Below are positions 7,666 to 15,778 of a stretch of DNA of 64,000 nt, one piece after another. A program made the translations under genes and the position numbers. The DNA comes from Actinoplanes sp. NBRC 103695 (GTDB lineage Bacteria; Actinomycetota; Actinomycetes; Mycobacteriales; Micromonosporaceae). Location: NCBI RefSeq assembly GCF_030269485.1, contig NZ_BSTL01000027.1:42016-106015 (forward strand). Reading direction: 5' to 3'. The notes under the pieces were generated by a model. The model did not search any database and was not told the DNA's origin. It saw nothing but the letters and a program-made list of their open reading frames with translations. Position 1 is the stretch's first letter, and each line of letters starts with the position of its first letter.

Positions 7666-8737
7666 AGCTCCCGGTCTGAGTGTCCGGCTCAAGCTGACCC
7701 TCAGCTACGCCGGATTCCTGATGGTCGCGGGCGCCCTGATGCTCGCCGTCGTGTGGGTGTTCCTCCTGCGGTACGTGCCCGACTACGAGGTCATGTTCGG
7801 CCCGGCCGGGCAGATCCCCAACCGTTCCGACCTGTTGGCGGCGTTCGGCCCCAAGGCGGCCGCCATGCTGGTGTTCCTGCTGGCATTCGGGCTGGTGGGC
7901 GGGTGGATGCTGGCCGGCCGCATGCTCGCGCCCCTGTCCCGCATCACCGACGCCACCCGCATGGCCGCCGGCGGGTCGCTCTCGCACCGGATCCGGCTGG
8001 ACGGCCCGCAGGACGAGTTCCGTGAGCTCGCCGACAGCTTCGATGCCATGCTCGCCCGGCTCCAGGCACACGTCGACGAACAGCGGCGCTTCGCGGCCAA
8101 CGCCTCGCACGAGTTGCGGACCCCGCTGGCCACGACGAAGACCCTCCTCGACGTCGCCCGCGACGACCCGGACAGCCTCACCGGCGGGCTGGTCGACCGC
8201 CTGCACACCGTCAACACCCGGGCGATCGACCTGACCGAGGCCCTGCTCCTGCTCAGCCGCGCCGATCAACGGGCCTTCGCCCGGGGCCCGGTCGACCTGT
8301 CCCTGCTGGCCGAGGAAGCCACCGAGACCCTGCTGCCCTTCGCGGAGAAGCATGGCGTCACCGTCGAGACCGCCACCGACGTGAGCCGCACCGTCGGCTC
8401 CCATGCGCTGCTGTTGCAGCTGACGATGAACCTGGTGCACAACGCGATCGTCCACAACCTGCCCGGACACGGCACCGTGTGGGTCACGACCGGCGCTCAC
8501 CCCGGAGGTGTCCGGCTCGCCGTCGAGAACACCGGCGAGCGACTCAGCCCGTTTCTGACCTCCACGCTGGTCGAACCGTTCCAGCGCGGCACCGCGCGCA
8601 TCCGCACCGAACACGCGGGCGTCGGCCTCGGCCTGGCGATCGTCAACAGCATCACCCAGGCCCACGACGGCACCCTCACGCTCACCCCGCGCGCCGCCGG
8701 CGGGCTCCGCGTGACGGTCGAGCTCCCCAACGGCTAG
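7658..8737 (+). CDS. Sensor histidine kinase of the adjacent OmpR system
   Basis: 359 residues. Two membrane segments (LSYAGFLMVAGALMLAVVWVFLL near 14-36 and MLVFLLAFGLVGGWMLAG near 70-87) flank a short extracellular loop. HAMP follows, then the H-box FAANASHELRTPLA with the phospho-His near 151, an N-box LTMNLVHNAIVHN and G-boxes ending GVGLGLAIVNSI. The small loop suggests sensing at or within the membrane. It resembles CutS/VanS-like kinases. Co-transcribed with the regulator at 7003. Confidence 0.92.
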   Translation: MDRAPGLSVRLKLTLSYAGFLMVAGALMLAVVWVFLLRYVPDYEVMFGPAGQIPNRSDLLAAFGPKAAAMLVFLLAFGLVGGWMLAGRMLAPLSRITDATRMAAGGSLSHRIRLDGPQDEFRELADSFDAMLARLQAHVDEQRRFAANASHELRTPLATTKTLLDVARDDPDSLTGGLVDRLHTVNTRAIDLTEALLLLSRADQRAFARGPVDLSLLAEEATETLLPFAEKHGVTVETATDVSRTVGSHALLLQLTMNLVHNAIVHNLPGHGTVWVTTGAHPGGVRLAVENTGERLSPFLTSTLVEPFQRGTARIRTEHAGVGLGLAIVNSITQAHDGTLTLTPRAAGGLRVTVELPNG

Positions 8738-8741
8738 ACCG

Positions 8742-9797
8742 TCACTCCCACATGGTCATGGCGATGCTGATGCCGCGGAGGTCGACGGTCGTCGCGGCCA
8801 TCCGGTTGGTGACGAAGGCGAAGGTGCTGCGCGCACGCATGTCGATGAGCGCGAACGAGCCGCCGTTCCCGCCCCAGGAGAGGAGGTCCTGGTGGGGCGC
8901 GAAGCCGCCGCCCACCGCGAATCCCAGCCCCCATCGGATGGGGAAGCCGAGCACCAGGTCGGTGCCCTCGATCTGCACGTCCAACGCCCGCCGGCAGCCC
9001 GCCTCGGACATGATCCCGGCGCCGCCGGTGGCCAGGACGGTGTGGGCGACCGCGACGGACCGGGCGTTGCCGTGGCCGTTGCCGGCCGGAATCTCGGCGC
9101 CGCGCCACTCCCGGGTCTGCACGGTCGGCACGTCGATCGGCGGATTGCCGGCCGCGTTGACCTGGATCTCGCTGCCGTCGAAACCCGCGATCGGGGTCGG
9201 CGGCGCGACGAGCTCGGCGACCCGGTGATCCTCGGAGGCAGGCAGCCCGATGTGGAAGTCGGCCCCTAGCGGACCGGCGATCTCCTCGCGGAACACGGTG
9301 CCGAGGGTGCGCCCGGTGATCCGGCGGACGATCTCACCGATCAGATAGCCGTGGGTGACGGCGTGGTAGCCGGAGGCGGTGCCCGGTTTCCACCACGGCT
9401 CCTGCGCGGCCAGCAGGGCGGTGGCCTTCTCCCAGTCGTAAAGGTCGGCCGTGGCCAGCGGCTCGCGCCAGCCGGAAAGTCCGGAGGAGTGGCTCATCAC
9501 CTGCGCCACGGTCACGTCCTGCTTGCCGGCCGCGGCGAACGCCGGCCAGTACCGGGCGACCGGCGCGGCGAAGTCGAGCTCGCCGCGGTCGGCCACGAGC
9601 AGCGCGGTCAGGGCGGCCATGGTCTTGGTCGTCGAGTAGACGTTGAGAATCGTGTCCCGCTCCCAGGGCCGGGCGCCCGCCGCGTCGCAGTTGCCCTGCC
9701 ACCGGTCGACCACGGTCTCGCCGTCGACGGTCACGCAGACCGCGGCGCCGTCCTGGCCGACCGTCTCCGCAAAAATCTTCTCCACCCGCTCACGCAT
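8742..9797 (-). CDS. Serine hydrolase, class C beta-lactamase/EstB family
   Basis: 351 residues. The nucleophile motif SxxK is NVYSTTKTMAAL near residue 56. The second motif lies in SGYHAVTHGYLIGE near 155, where Tyr is the expected base. A late GGNGGSFALID block resembles the third KTG-like strand. No signal peptide is visible, so it is probably cytoplasmic and an esterase or peptidase rather than a resistance enzyme. The start ATG at 9797 gives MRERVEKIF. It converges on the kinase gene with 4 bp between the stops. Confidence 0.82.
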   Translation of the reverse strand: MRERVEKIFAETVGQDGAAVCVTVDGETVVDRWQGNCDAAGARPWERDTILNVYSTTKTMAALTALLVADRGELDFAAPVARYWPAFAAAGKQDVTVAQVMSHSSGLSGWREPLATADLYDWEKATALLAAQEPWWKPGTASGYHAVTHGYLIGEIVRRITGRTLGTVFREEIAGPLGADFHIGLPASEDHRVAELVAPPTPIAGFDGSEIQVNAAGNPPIDVPTVQTREWRGAEIPAGNGHGNARSVAVAHTVLATGGAGIMSEAGCRRALDVQIEGTDLVLGFPIRWGLGFAVGGGFAPHQDLLSWGGNGGSFALIDMRARSTFAFVTNRMAATTVDLRGISIAMTMWE

Positions 9798-9860
9798 GGC
9801 GACAGACCTAACACGATCGAAAGTGAGGCGGCGACCGAATTTCAGGGCAAGGTGAAGAGC

Positions 9861-10889
9861 ATGACCGTTTACTCCGCCGAGAACACGCGCTACGACAGCA
9901 TGGAATACCGCCACACCGGCCGGAGCGGGCTCAAACTGCCCGCCGTGTCGCTGGGCCTGTGGCACAACTTCGGCGATGACAAGCCGCTGGAGAACCAGCG
10001 GGCGATCCTGCGCCGCGCGTTCGACCTGGGCATCACGCACATCGACCTGGCCAACAACTACGGCCCGCCGTACGGCTCGGCGGAGCAGAACTTCGGCCGG
10101 ATCCTGGCCACCGACTTCAAGCCGTACCGGGACGAGCTGGTCATCTCGACGAAGGCCGGCTACGACATGTGGCCCGGCCCGTACGGCGACCACGGCTCCC
10201 GCAAATACCTGACCGCGTCACTGGACCAGTCGCTGCAACGGATGGGCCTGGACTACGTCGACATCTTCTACTCGCACCGCTTCGACCCGGAGACTCCGCT
10301 GGAGGAGACGATGGGCGCGCTGGACGCGGCGGTCCGGGCGGGCAAGGCGCTGTACGTGGGCATATCGTCGTACTCGCCGGAACGCACCGCGGAGGCCGCC
10401 GCCATCCTGCGCGACCTCGGCACGCCGCTGCTGATCCACCAGCCGTCGTACTCGATGCTGAACCGCTGGATCGAGGACGGCCTGCTGGACACACTGGAAC
10501 GCGAGGGCGCCGGCTGCATCGCGTTCTCCCCGCTGGCCCAGGGCATGCTGACCGACCGCTACCTGAACGGCGTACCCGAGGGCTCCCGGGCCGGCGCCGA
10601 CAAGTCGCTCTCCACCGGCCTGCTCAGCGACGAGAACCTGGAGAAGGTCCGGGCGCTGAACGGCATCGCCGAGCGCCGCGGCCAGAGCCTGGCGCAGCTG
10701 GCCATCGCCTGGGCACTGCGCGACACGCGGATGACCTCGACGGTGCTGGGCGCGAGCAGCGTCAAACAGCTCGAGGCGAACGTCGCGGCACTCAACAACA
10801 CCGCGTTCACCGACGACGAGCTGGCCGAGATCGACAAGTACGCGACCGAGTCCGGCATCAACCTCTGGGCCCGGTCCAGCGACTCGTAG
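9861..10889 (+). CDS. mgrA: Aldo/keto reductase, L-glyceraldehyde 3-phosphate reductase type
   Basis: 342 residues. The catalytic tetrad of aldo-keto reductases is present: Asp in THIDLANNYG with the Tyr, Lys in ISTKAGYDMW, and the His in IFYSHRFDPETPLEETMGAL. WPGPYGDHGSRKYL is diagnostic of the YghZ/MgrA group, which reduces L-glyceraldehyde 3-phosphate and methylglyoxal with NADPH. The final block (ARSSDS after TESGINLW) fits that subfamily. The start ATG 9861 follows AAGGTGAAGAGC. Divergent from the serine hydrolase. Confidence 0.88.
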   Translation: MTVYSAENTRYDSMEYRHTGRSGLKLPAVSLGLWHNFGDDKPLENQRAILRRAFDLGITHIDLANNYGPPYGSAEQNFGRILATDFKPYRDELVISTKAGYDMWPGPYGDHGSRKYLTASLDQSLQRMGLDYVDIFYSHRFDPETPLEETMGALDAAVRAGKALYVGISSYSPERTAEAAAILRDLGTPLLIHQPSYSMLNRWIEDGLLDTLEREGAGCIAFSPLAQGMLTDRYLNGVPEGSRAGADKSLSTGLLSDENLEKVRALNGIAERRGQSLAQLAIAWALRDTRMTSTVLGASSVKQLEANVAALNNTAFTDDELAEIDKYATESGINLWARSSDS

Positions 10890-10955
10890 GCCGTGATCAC
10901 CTGGCTTATGGCTACCCGGCGCATCACCCCCCGATCCGGCGGGTAGTCATAGGGC

Positions 10956-11144
10956 ATGTCCACCAACGAAACGCCCAACGCGGGCTCGGAGACCGACCAG
11001 CACATCACCGGCTCCGACGAGACCGGCGACTTCCAGACCGACAAGGCGCCGACCGCCGACACCCCGTCCGGCGGCAGCAGCAACATCGGCATCAACAAGA
11101 CCAAGGCGAACCGCGTCGAGCCCGAGGCGGAGAACGAGCGCTAG
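10956..11144 (+). CDS. Small acidic hydrophilic hypothetical protein
   Basis: 62 residues, strongly hydrophilic (MSTNETPNAGSETDQH, then DKAPTADTPSGGSSN and NRVEPEAENER), with no hydrophobic segment or Cys. Such intrinsically disordered small proteins are common and uncharacterised in actinobacteria. The gene ends 4 bp inside the convergent MazG-like gene. A similar short acidic protein occurs at 15602. Function not recognised. Confidence 0.55.
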   Translation: MSTNETPNAGSETDQHITGSDETGDFQTDKAPTADTPSGGSSNIGINKTKANRVEPEAENER

Positions 11145-11488
11145 TCAATCTTGGCGGGTGATCCGAGGGCGGCCTCGATCGTGTAGCGGCGGCCGGCCTC
11201 CGCCAGCTTGTCCTGCGCCGCCGTGACCAGGTCGATGCCGAGAACGTCGGCCAGCCGGACCAGATAGATCGTGACGTCGCCGATCTCCGCGCGTACCCTC
11301 GGCCCCAGGTCCTCGTCCGCCATCACGGTCGCCGACTGCTCCGGGGTGAGCCATTGCAGCTCCGCCAGGAGTTCGCCGACCTCGCCGGCCAGCGCCATGG
11401 CGAGATTTTTCGGCGTGTGGAACTGTTCCCAGTTGCGGTCCCGCGCGAAGGCGCGCACCTGCTCGGTCAGCTCTGCGATCGAGGACAT
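11141..11488 (-). CDS. MazG-like nucleotide pyrophosphohydrolase
   Basis: 115 residues. NLAMALAGEVGELLAELQWL supplies the ExxE pair and RAEIGDVTIYLVRLADVLGID the ExxD metal-binding motif of the all-alpha NTP pyrophosphatase (MazG/RS21-C6) family; the N-terminal RDRNWEQFHTPKNL is typical of the RS21-C6-like group. It probably hydrolyses aberrant (d)NTPs to the monophosphate. It is divergent from the NYN-domain gene with a 23-bp gap. Confidence 0.88.
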   Translation of the reverse strand: MSSIAELTEQVRAFARDRNWEQFHTPKNLAMALAGEVGELLAELQWLTPEQSATVMADEDLGPRVRAEIGDVTIYLVRLADVLGIDLVTAAQDKLAEAGRRYTIEAALGSPAKID

Positions 11489-11511
11489 CAGAATTCTCCC
11501 AGGGAGCGCAT

Positions 11512-12243
11512 TTGACCAACGACAACGCCATCAAGCTGGCGGTACTCATCGACGCGGACAACGCCCAGCCGGGCATTGTCGAGGCGTTGCTCGCGGAGAT
11601 CGCCAAGTACGGCACGGCACATGTCAAGCGAGCGTACGGCGACTGGACCGGGCCCAGCCTCAAGGGCTGGAAGGACCAGTTGCTGGCCCAGTCGATCCAG
11701 CCGATGCAGCAGTTCGCGTACACGATGCGGAAGAACTCCACCGACTCGGCGATGATCATCGACGCGATGGATCTGCTGTATTCGGACCGGTTCGACGGGT
11801 TCTGCATCATCTCCAGCGACAGCGATTTCACCCGGCTCGCGTCGCGGATCCGGGAGTCGGGGCTGATCGTCTACGGCTTCGGCGAGCGTAAGACGCCCAA
11901 GGCGTTCGTCTCGGCCTGCGACAAGTTCATCTACGTCGAGAACCTGCAGGAGCCACTGGAGGAGCCCGAACCGGAACCCGCCAAGGTCAGCGCCGCCCTG
12001 GTGAACAAACTGCGCAACGCGGTCGAGGCAGCCTCGGATGAGGACGGATGGGCCATGCTGTCGCATGTCGGGCAGATCCTCACCAAGCAGAGTCCCGACT
12101 TCGACTCCCGCAACTACGGCTTCGGCAAGCTGAGCGGCCTGGTCACGGCGATCAAGCAGTTCGACCTGGACCGCCGGGACGCCGGGACCGGCAAGCACGG
12201 CGTGATCTACGTGCGTGACCGGCGCCGCCGTACCGAAAAATAG
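11512..12243 (+). CDS. NYN-domain (LabA-like) protein with C-terminal OST-HTH/LOTUS-type domain
   Basis: 243 residues. The N-terminal NYN/PIN-like nuclease domain shows KLAVLIDADNAQ with conserved acidic residues, NSTDSAMIIDAMDLL and GFCIISSDSDFTRLASRIRE, together giving the metal-binding Asp cluster. After an acidic linker (EEPEPEPAK) the C-terminus (WAMLSHVGQILTKQSPDF, then YGFGKLSGLV) matches the OST-HTH/LOTUS RNA-binding domain. Probably an RNase or RNA-handling protein. The TTG start at 11512 is supported by AGGGAG 5 bp upstream. Confidence 0.85.
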   Translation: MTNDNAIKLAVLIDADNAQPGIVEALLAEIAKYGTAHVKRAYGDWTGPSLKGWKDQLLAQSIQPMQQFAYTMRKNSTDSAMIIDAMDLLYSDRFDGFCIISSDSDFTRLASRIRESGLIVYGFGERKTPKAFVSACDKFIYVENLQEPLEEPEPEPAKVSAALVNKLRNAVEAASDEDGWAMLSHVGQILTKQSPDFDSRNYGFGKLSGLVTAIKQFDLDRRDAGTGKHGVIYVRDRRRRTEK

Positions 12244-12256
12244 CTAACGTGGCAGC

Positions 12257-13498
12257 ATGAGCGAGCGAGTCACCAACTGGGCCGGCAACATCGTCTTCAC
12301 GGCCGAGCGGGTGCATCGCCCCGCCTCGGTCGACGAGCTCCAGGGGCTGGTCGCGGACGCCGAGCGTGTCCGCGTGCTGGGCAGCGGCCATTCGTTCAAC
12401 CGCATCGCGGACACCCCCGGCGACCTGGTTTCCCTGTCCGGCATGCCCCGTTCGGTGGAGATCAGCGAGGACAAGCGCACGGTCCGGGTGGACGGCGGCA
12501 TCCGCTACGGCGACCTGGTCGGTCAGCTGCACGAGGCAGGGGTGGCGCTGCACAACACGGCGTCGCTGCCGCACATCTCGGTGGCCGGCGCGATCACGAC
12601 GGCCACGCACGGTTCCGGCGAGCGCAATCAGAATCTGGCCGCCTCGGTCGCCGCCATCGAGCTGGTCCGCGCGGACGGTGAGCTGGTCACGCTGCGCCGG
12701 GGCGAGCCCGGCTTCGCCGGCTCGGTGGTCGGCCTGGGCGCGCTGGGCGTGATCACCTCTCTCACGCTCGATCTCGTCCCGGCCTTCGACATCCGCCAGT
12801 ACGTGTACGACGATCTGACGCGCGATTCCCTCGGTACGAACCTGGATGCCGTGCTCGGCGCCGGTTACAGCGTCAGCCTGTTCACGAACTGGGCGAGCAC
12901 CACGATCAACCACGCCTGGTTGAAGCGCCTCGACGAGATGCCGGCCGGCCCGTTCTTCGGCGCGACGCCGGCCGGCGGCAAGCGCGGCCCGATCCCCGGC
13001 ATGGACCCCACGAACGCCACCGACCAGGGCGGTGTGCCCGGCCCGTGGCACGCCCGGCTGCCGCATTTCAAGCTGGAGTTCACCCCGAGCTCCGGTGCCG
13101 AGTTGCAGTCGGAGTACATGGTGGCCAGGTCCGACGCTCTGGCAGCGATCGACGCCGTGGCTCGCGTACGCGAAAAGATCTCTCCGGTTTTGCAGGTCAA
13201 CGAGATCCGCACGGTGGCCGCCGACGACCTGTGGCTGAGCATGAACTACCAGCAGGACAGCCTGGGCCTGCACTTCACGTGGATCGCCGACACCGAGGCG
13301 GTCCTGCCCGCGGTCCGCGCCTTGGAGGAGTCCCTGGCCGGCCTGTCGCCGCGCCCGCACTGGGGCAAGGTCTTCACGATGCCCACGGCGACGATCCGCA
13401 CCCGTTACGACCGTTTCGCCGACTTCACCGAGCTGGCGAAGAGCTACGACCCGACGGGCAAGTTCCGCAACGCCTGGCTGGACGAGCTGCTCAGCTGA
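12257..13498 (+). CDS. FAD-linked alditol oxidase-like protein
   Basis: 413 residues. RVLGSGHSFNRI carries His45, the residue expected to hold FAD covalently in AldO-type oxidases. LPHISVAGAITTATHGSG and VGLGALGVITSLTL complete the PCMH-type FAD domain, and the C-terminal half (WGKVFTMP, DPTGKFRNAWLDELL) fits the ALO domain. It probably oxidises sugar alcohols with O2 to give H2O2. No signal peptide is seen. The gene starts 13 bp after the NYN gene on the same strand and may be co-transcribed. Confidence 0.87.
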   Translation: MSERVTNWAGNIVFTAERVHRPASVDELQGLVADAERVRVLGSGHSFNRIADTPGDLVSLSGMPRSVEISEDKRTVRVDGGIRYGDLVGQLHEAGVALHNTASLPHISVAGAITTATHGSGERNQNLAASVAAIELVRADGELVTLRRGEPGFAGSVVGLGALGVITSLTLDLVPAFDIRQYVYDDLTRDSLGTNLDAVLGAGYSVSLFTNWASTTINHAWLKRLDEMPAGPFFGATPAGGKRGPIPGMDPTNATDQGGVPGPWHARLPHFKLEFTPSSGAELQSEYMVARSDALAAIDAVARVREKISPVLQVNEIRTVAADDLWLSMNYQQDSLGLHFTWIADTEAVLPAVRALEESLAGLSPRPHWGKVFTMPTATIRTRYDRFADFTELAKSYDPTGKFRNAWLDELLS

Positions 13499-13610
13499 GT
13501 TCGCCCAGGCAGCGGGTGGGCACGGCGATCCATCCTTCGGTACGCGCGGCGGCACGCTGCCGCGCGTCCGGAGCGACCGGACCGTAAGTGCCCTGTCCCG
13601 GTGTAGCCAT
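13491..13610 (-). CDS. Possible 39-residue antisense-overlapping small protein
   Basis: A short frame begins MATPGQGTYGPVAPDARQ, then ends TRCLGELS; its stop lies inside the last codons of the convergent alditol oxidase gene. Third codon positions are GC-rich as in real genes here. There is no motif, membrane segment or strong ribosome binding site. It may be chance. Confidence 0.25.
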   Translation of the reverse strand: MATPGQGTYGPVAPDARQRAAARTEGWIAVPTRCLGELS

Positions 13611-13725
13611 TGCTGCAACAGGCAGCGACTTGAGGCGGACTTAAGAAAACTGGCAAGGCTTGTTAAGCCGCACGAGCACACGATCAGAGCCGTTCGGAAA
13701 GGCCCCCTGATCGGAGAGTTGTCAC

Positions 13726-15120
13726 ATGGGACGCAAGCGACTGCGGCTGGCCATCTATGCGGGAGCGGCGGTGTTGGCCGCTGGTGGTGGCGCCATCGCC
13801 GCAGTTGCCGGGACCAACGACGGTGGGACGCTGACCGCGACCTTCAGCAAGGACTCCGACTGGGGCACCGGCTACCAGGCGAAATTCACGATCAAGAACG
13901 CCGGGAGTACGGCGGTCAGCGGCTGGGAGCTGGACTTCGGGCTGCCCGCTTCGGCCAAGCTCGGCAGTTTCTGGGACGCGTCGGTGAAGGCGGAGGGTGG
14001 CGTCGCCAAGGCCGAGGACCGCGGGTACAACGCGAGCATCCCGGCCGGCGGCAGCACCGAGTTCGGGTTCATCGTGGCCGGCAGCGGCGACCCGACGAGC
14101 TGCACCGTCAACGGCGCCGACTGCTCCAGTGGCGGCGGAACGACACCGCCTCCCGCGGAGGACCCGACGACCCCGCCGGCCGAGGAGCCGACGCCGCCGG
14201 CCGACGACCCGACCACGCCGCCGGCCACCCCGGCCGGTGGGGACGTGCTCGTCGCCCCGTACGTCGACATGGGTCTGCTCTCGAACGGCTCCGCGACCCT
14301 GGCGCAGCTGGCCGACAGCGGCAACGTGAACTCGTTCTCGCTGGCCTTCGTCACCGGGGCCGGCTGCAAGGCCAGCTGGTTCGGGGCGTTCGACCCGCGG
14401 CAGAAGCAGTTCGCCGACCAGATCGACGGGATCCGGGCGGCCGGCGGCGACGTCAAGGTCTCGTTCGGCGGCGCCACGGGCGTCGAGCTGGCGCAGGCGT
14501 GCACCGACGTCAAGGCGCTGCAGGCCGAGTACCAGGCAGTCGTCTCGGCGTACAACCTGAAGTACATCGACCTGGACATCGAGGGTGCCGCGTCCGCCGA
14601 CGCCGCCTCGATCGCGCGCCGCTCGACCGCTCTGGCCGCGCTGCAGAAGGCCAACCCGGGCCTGAAGATCTCGCTGACCCTGCCGGTGCTCCCGGAGGGC
14701 CTGACCGGCGACGGCCTGAACGTCGTCCGCTCCGCTAAGGACGCCGGCGTCGACGTCGACCTGGTCAACATCATGGCGATGGACTACGGGCGGGCCGGCC
14801 AGGACTACGGCAACCTCGCCATCCAGGCGGTCCGGTCGACAAAAGACCAGATCAAGCAGGTGTACGGCAACAGCGACGCGGCCGCCTTCCAGATGGTGGG
14901 TGTCACCCCGATGCTCGGCCAGAACGACGACAACGGCCGGTTCGCTCAGGACGACGCGCGTGACCTGATCGCCTTCGCGAACCAGAACCACGTCGGCATG
15001 GTGTCGTTCTGGGAGGTCAACCGCGACAAGAACGCCTGCACCGGCGCCCTGTTCCAGTGCACGAACGTGGCCCAGTCCCCGTTCGAGTTCAGCAAGATCT
15101 TCGCCGGCTTCACCGGCTGA
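13726..15120 (+). CDS. Secreted chitinase-like protein (CBM2 + GH18)
   Basis: 464 residues. A signal segment (LAIYAGAAVLAAGGGAIAAVAG) is followed by a CBM2-like cellulose/chitin-binding domain (DWGTGYQAKFTIKN, GWELDFGLP, Cys pair near 126-133) to about residue 135. A Thr/Pro/Glu-rich linker leads to a GH18 barrel from about 170. The catalytic DxDxE is YIDLDIEG near residues 280-286, with SFGGATG and MAMDYG as neighbouring barrel strands. It probably degrades chitin. The C-terminal strand SFWEVNRDKN is typical. A hairpin terminator follows at 15142. Confidence 0.88.
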   Translation: MGRKRLRLAIYAGAAVLAAGGGAIAAVAGTNDGGTLTATFSKDSDWGTGYQAKFTIKNAGSTAVSGWELDFGLPASAKLGSFWDASVKAEGGVAKAEDRGYNASIPAGGSTEFGFIVAGSGDPTSCTVNGADCSSGGGTTPPPAEDPTTPPAEEPTPPADDPTTPPATPAGGDVLVAPYVDMGLLSNGSATLAQLADSGNVNSFSLAFVTGAGCKASWFGAFDPRQKQFADQIDGIRAAGGDVKVSFGGATGVELAQACTDVKALQAEYQAVVSAYNLKYIDLDIEGAASADAASIARRSTALAALQKANPGLKISLTLPVLPEGLTGDGLNVVRSAKDAGVDVDLVNIMAMDYGRAGQDYGNLAIQAVRSTKDQIKQVYGNSDAAAFQMVGVTPMLGQNDDNGRFAQDDARDLIAFANQNHVGMVSFWEVNRDKNACTGALFQCTNVAQSPFEFSKIFAGFTG

Positions 15121-15141
15121 CCCGGACTGCTCGAGGGAAAA

Positions 15142-15171
15142 GCCCGGAGTGCTACTTGCTCCGGGCCTTTC
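15142..15171 (+). terminator. Rho-independent terminator after the chitinase gene
   Basis: GCCCGGAG (15142-15149) pairs perfectly with CTCCGGGC (15159-15166) across a 9-nt loop and is followed by CTTTCTC. It lies 21 bp after the chitinase stop and overlaps the 3' end of the convergent ChaB-like gene. Confidence 0.7.
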
Positions 15172-15550
15172 TCGTGCTGCGCTCGTTCGCCTTCTGAAGG
15201 GCGTCGACCAGCTCGGCCTTGGTCATCCGGGAACGGCCGCTGATGTCGAGTCGTTTGGCCAGCTCCATGAGGTGCTTCTTGCTCGCGTTGGCGTCCACGC
15301 CTTCGGCCGTCTTGGCCTTGCTGTCCCGGCCACCGGCGGCCTTGGCGTCGCTCGGGCCCTTCTTGGCCTTCGGCTCCCAGTGGTCGCCGACCTTCTCGAA
15401 GGAGTGCTTGACCGAGGAGAACGCCGTGCGATGCGCGCGTTCGCCGTCGCCGTACTGCTCGACCGCGGAGTCGAGCGTCTCGGCGTACGTGTCCTGGGCC
15501 TTCTCGGGCGACCGCTTCAGGGTGCTGGGCATGTCCTTACGTGCAGGCAT
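15152..15550 (-). CDS. ChaB family protein with Rho-N-like C-terminus
   Basis: 132 residues, highly charged. The N-terminal half (MPSTLKRSPEKAQDTYAETL, GDGERAHRTAFSSVKHSFE) matches the ChaB fold. The C-terminal 40 residues (KKHLMELAKRLDISGRSRMT, KAELVDALQKAN) match the Rho N-terminal/SAP-like helical domain found fused to ChaB in actinobacteria. It probably binds nucleic acid; the old 'cation transport regulator' name is not supported by motifs here. An alternative start at 15532 (MPSTLKR) is possible. Confidence 0.8.
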   Translation of the reverse strand: MPARKDMPSTLKRSPEKAQDTYAETLDSAVEQYGDGERAHRTAFSSVKHSFEKVGDHWEPKAKKGPSDAKAAGGRDSKAKTAEGVDANASKKHLMELAKRLDISGRSRMTKAELVDALQKANERSTRKARSK

Positions 15551-15601
15551 GTCCCTCGATTGCCCGTTACTCCGGCCGTCAAACGGGTAGCCGGGGTAAC
15601 C

Positions 15602-15757
15602 ATGAGCGATAACAGGGAACCCATCGGCGATCCCGACGACGATGGCGGCGACTTCGCCGAGGAGCACGAGCAGACCGAGGTCACCCCGTCCGACGAGGGC
15701 GAGCCGGAGAGCCCCGATCGCTACTCGGGGGGCCTGGACGACGACGGCCCGGTGTAG
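15602..15757 (+). CDS. Small acidic hypothetical protein
   Basis: 51 residues made largely of Asp, Glu, Gly and Pro (MSDNREPIGDPDDDGG, then EEHEQTEVTPSDEGE). It has no hydrophobic core and is probably disordered. It is divergent from the ChaB-like gene and resembles in style the acidic protein at 10956. Function not recognised. Confidence 0.5.
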   Translation: MSDNREPIGDPDDDGGDFAEEHEQTEVTPSDEGEPESPDRYSGGLDDDGPV

Positions 15758-15778
15758 GTTCGGCGAACTCCCTGTCGA

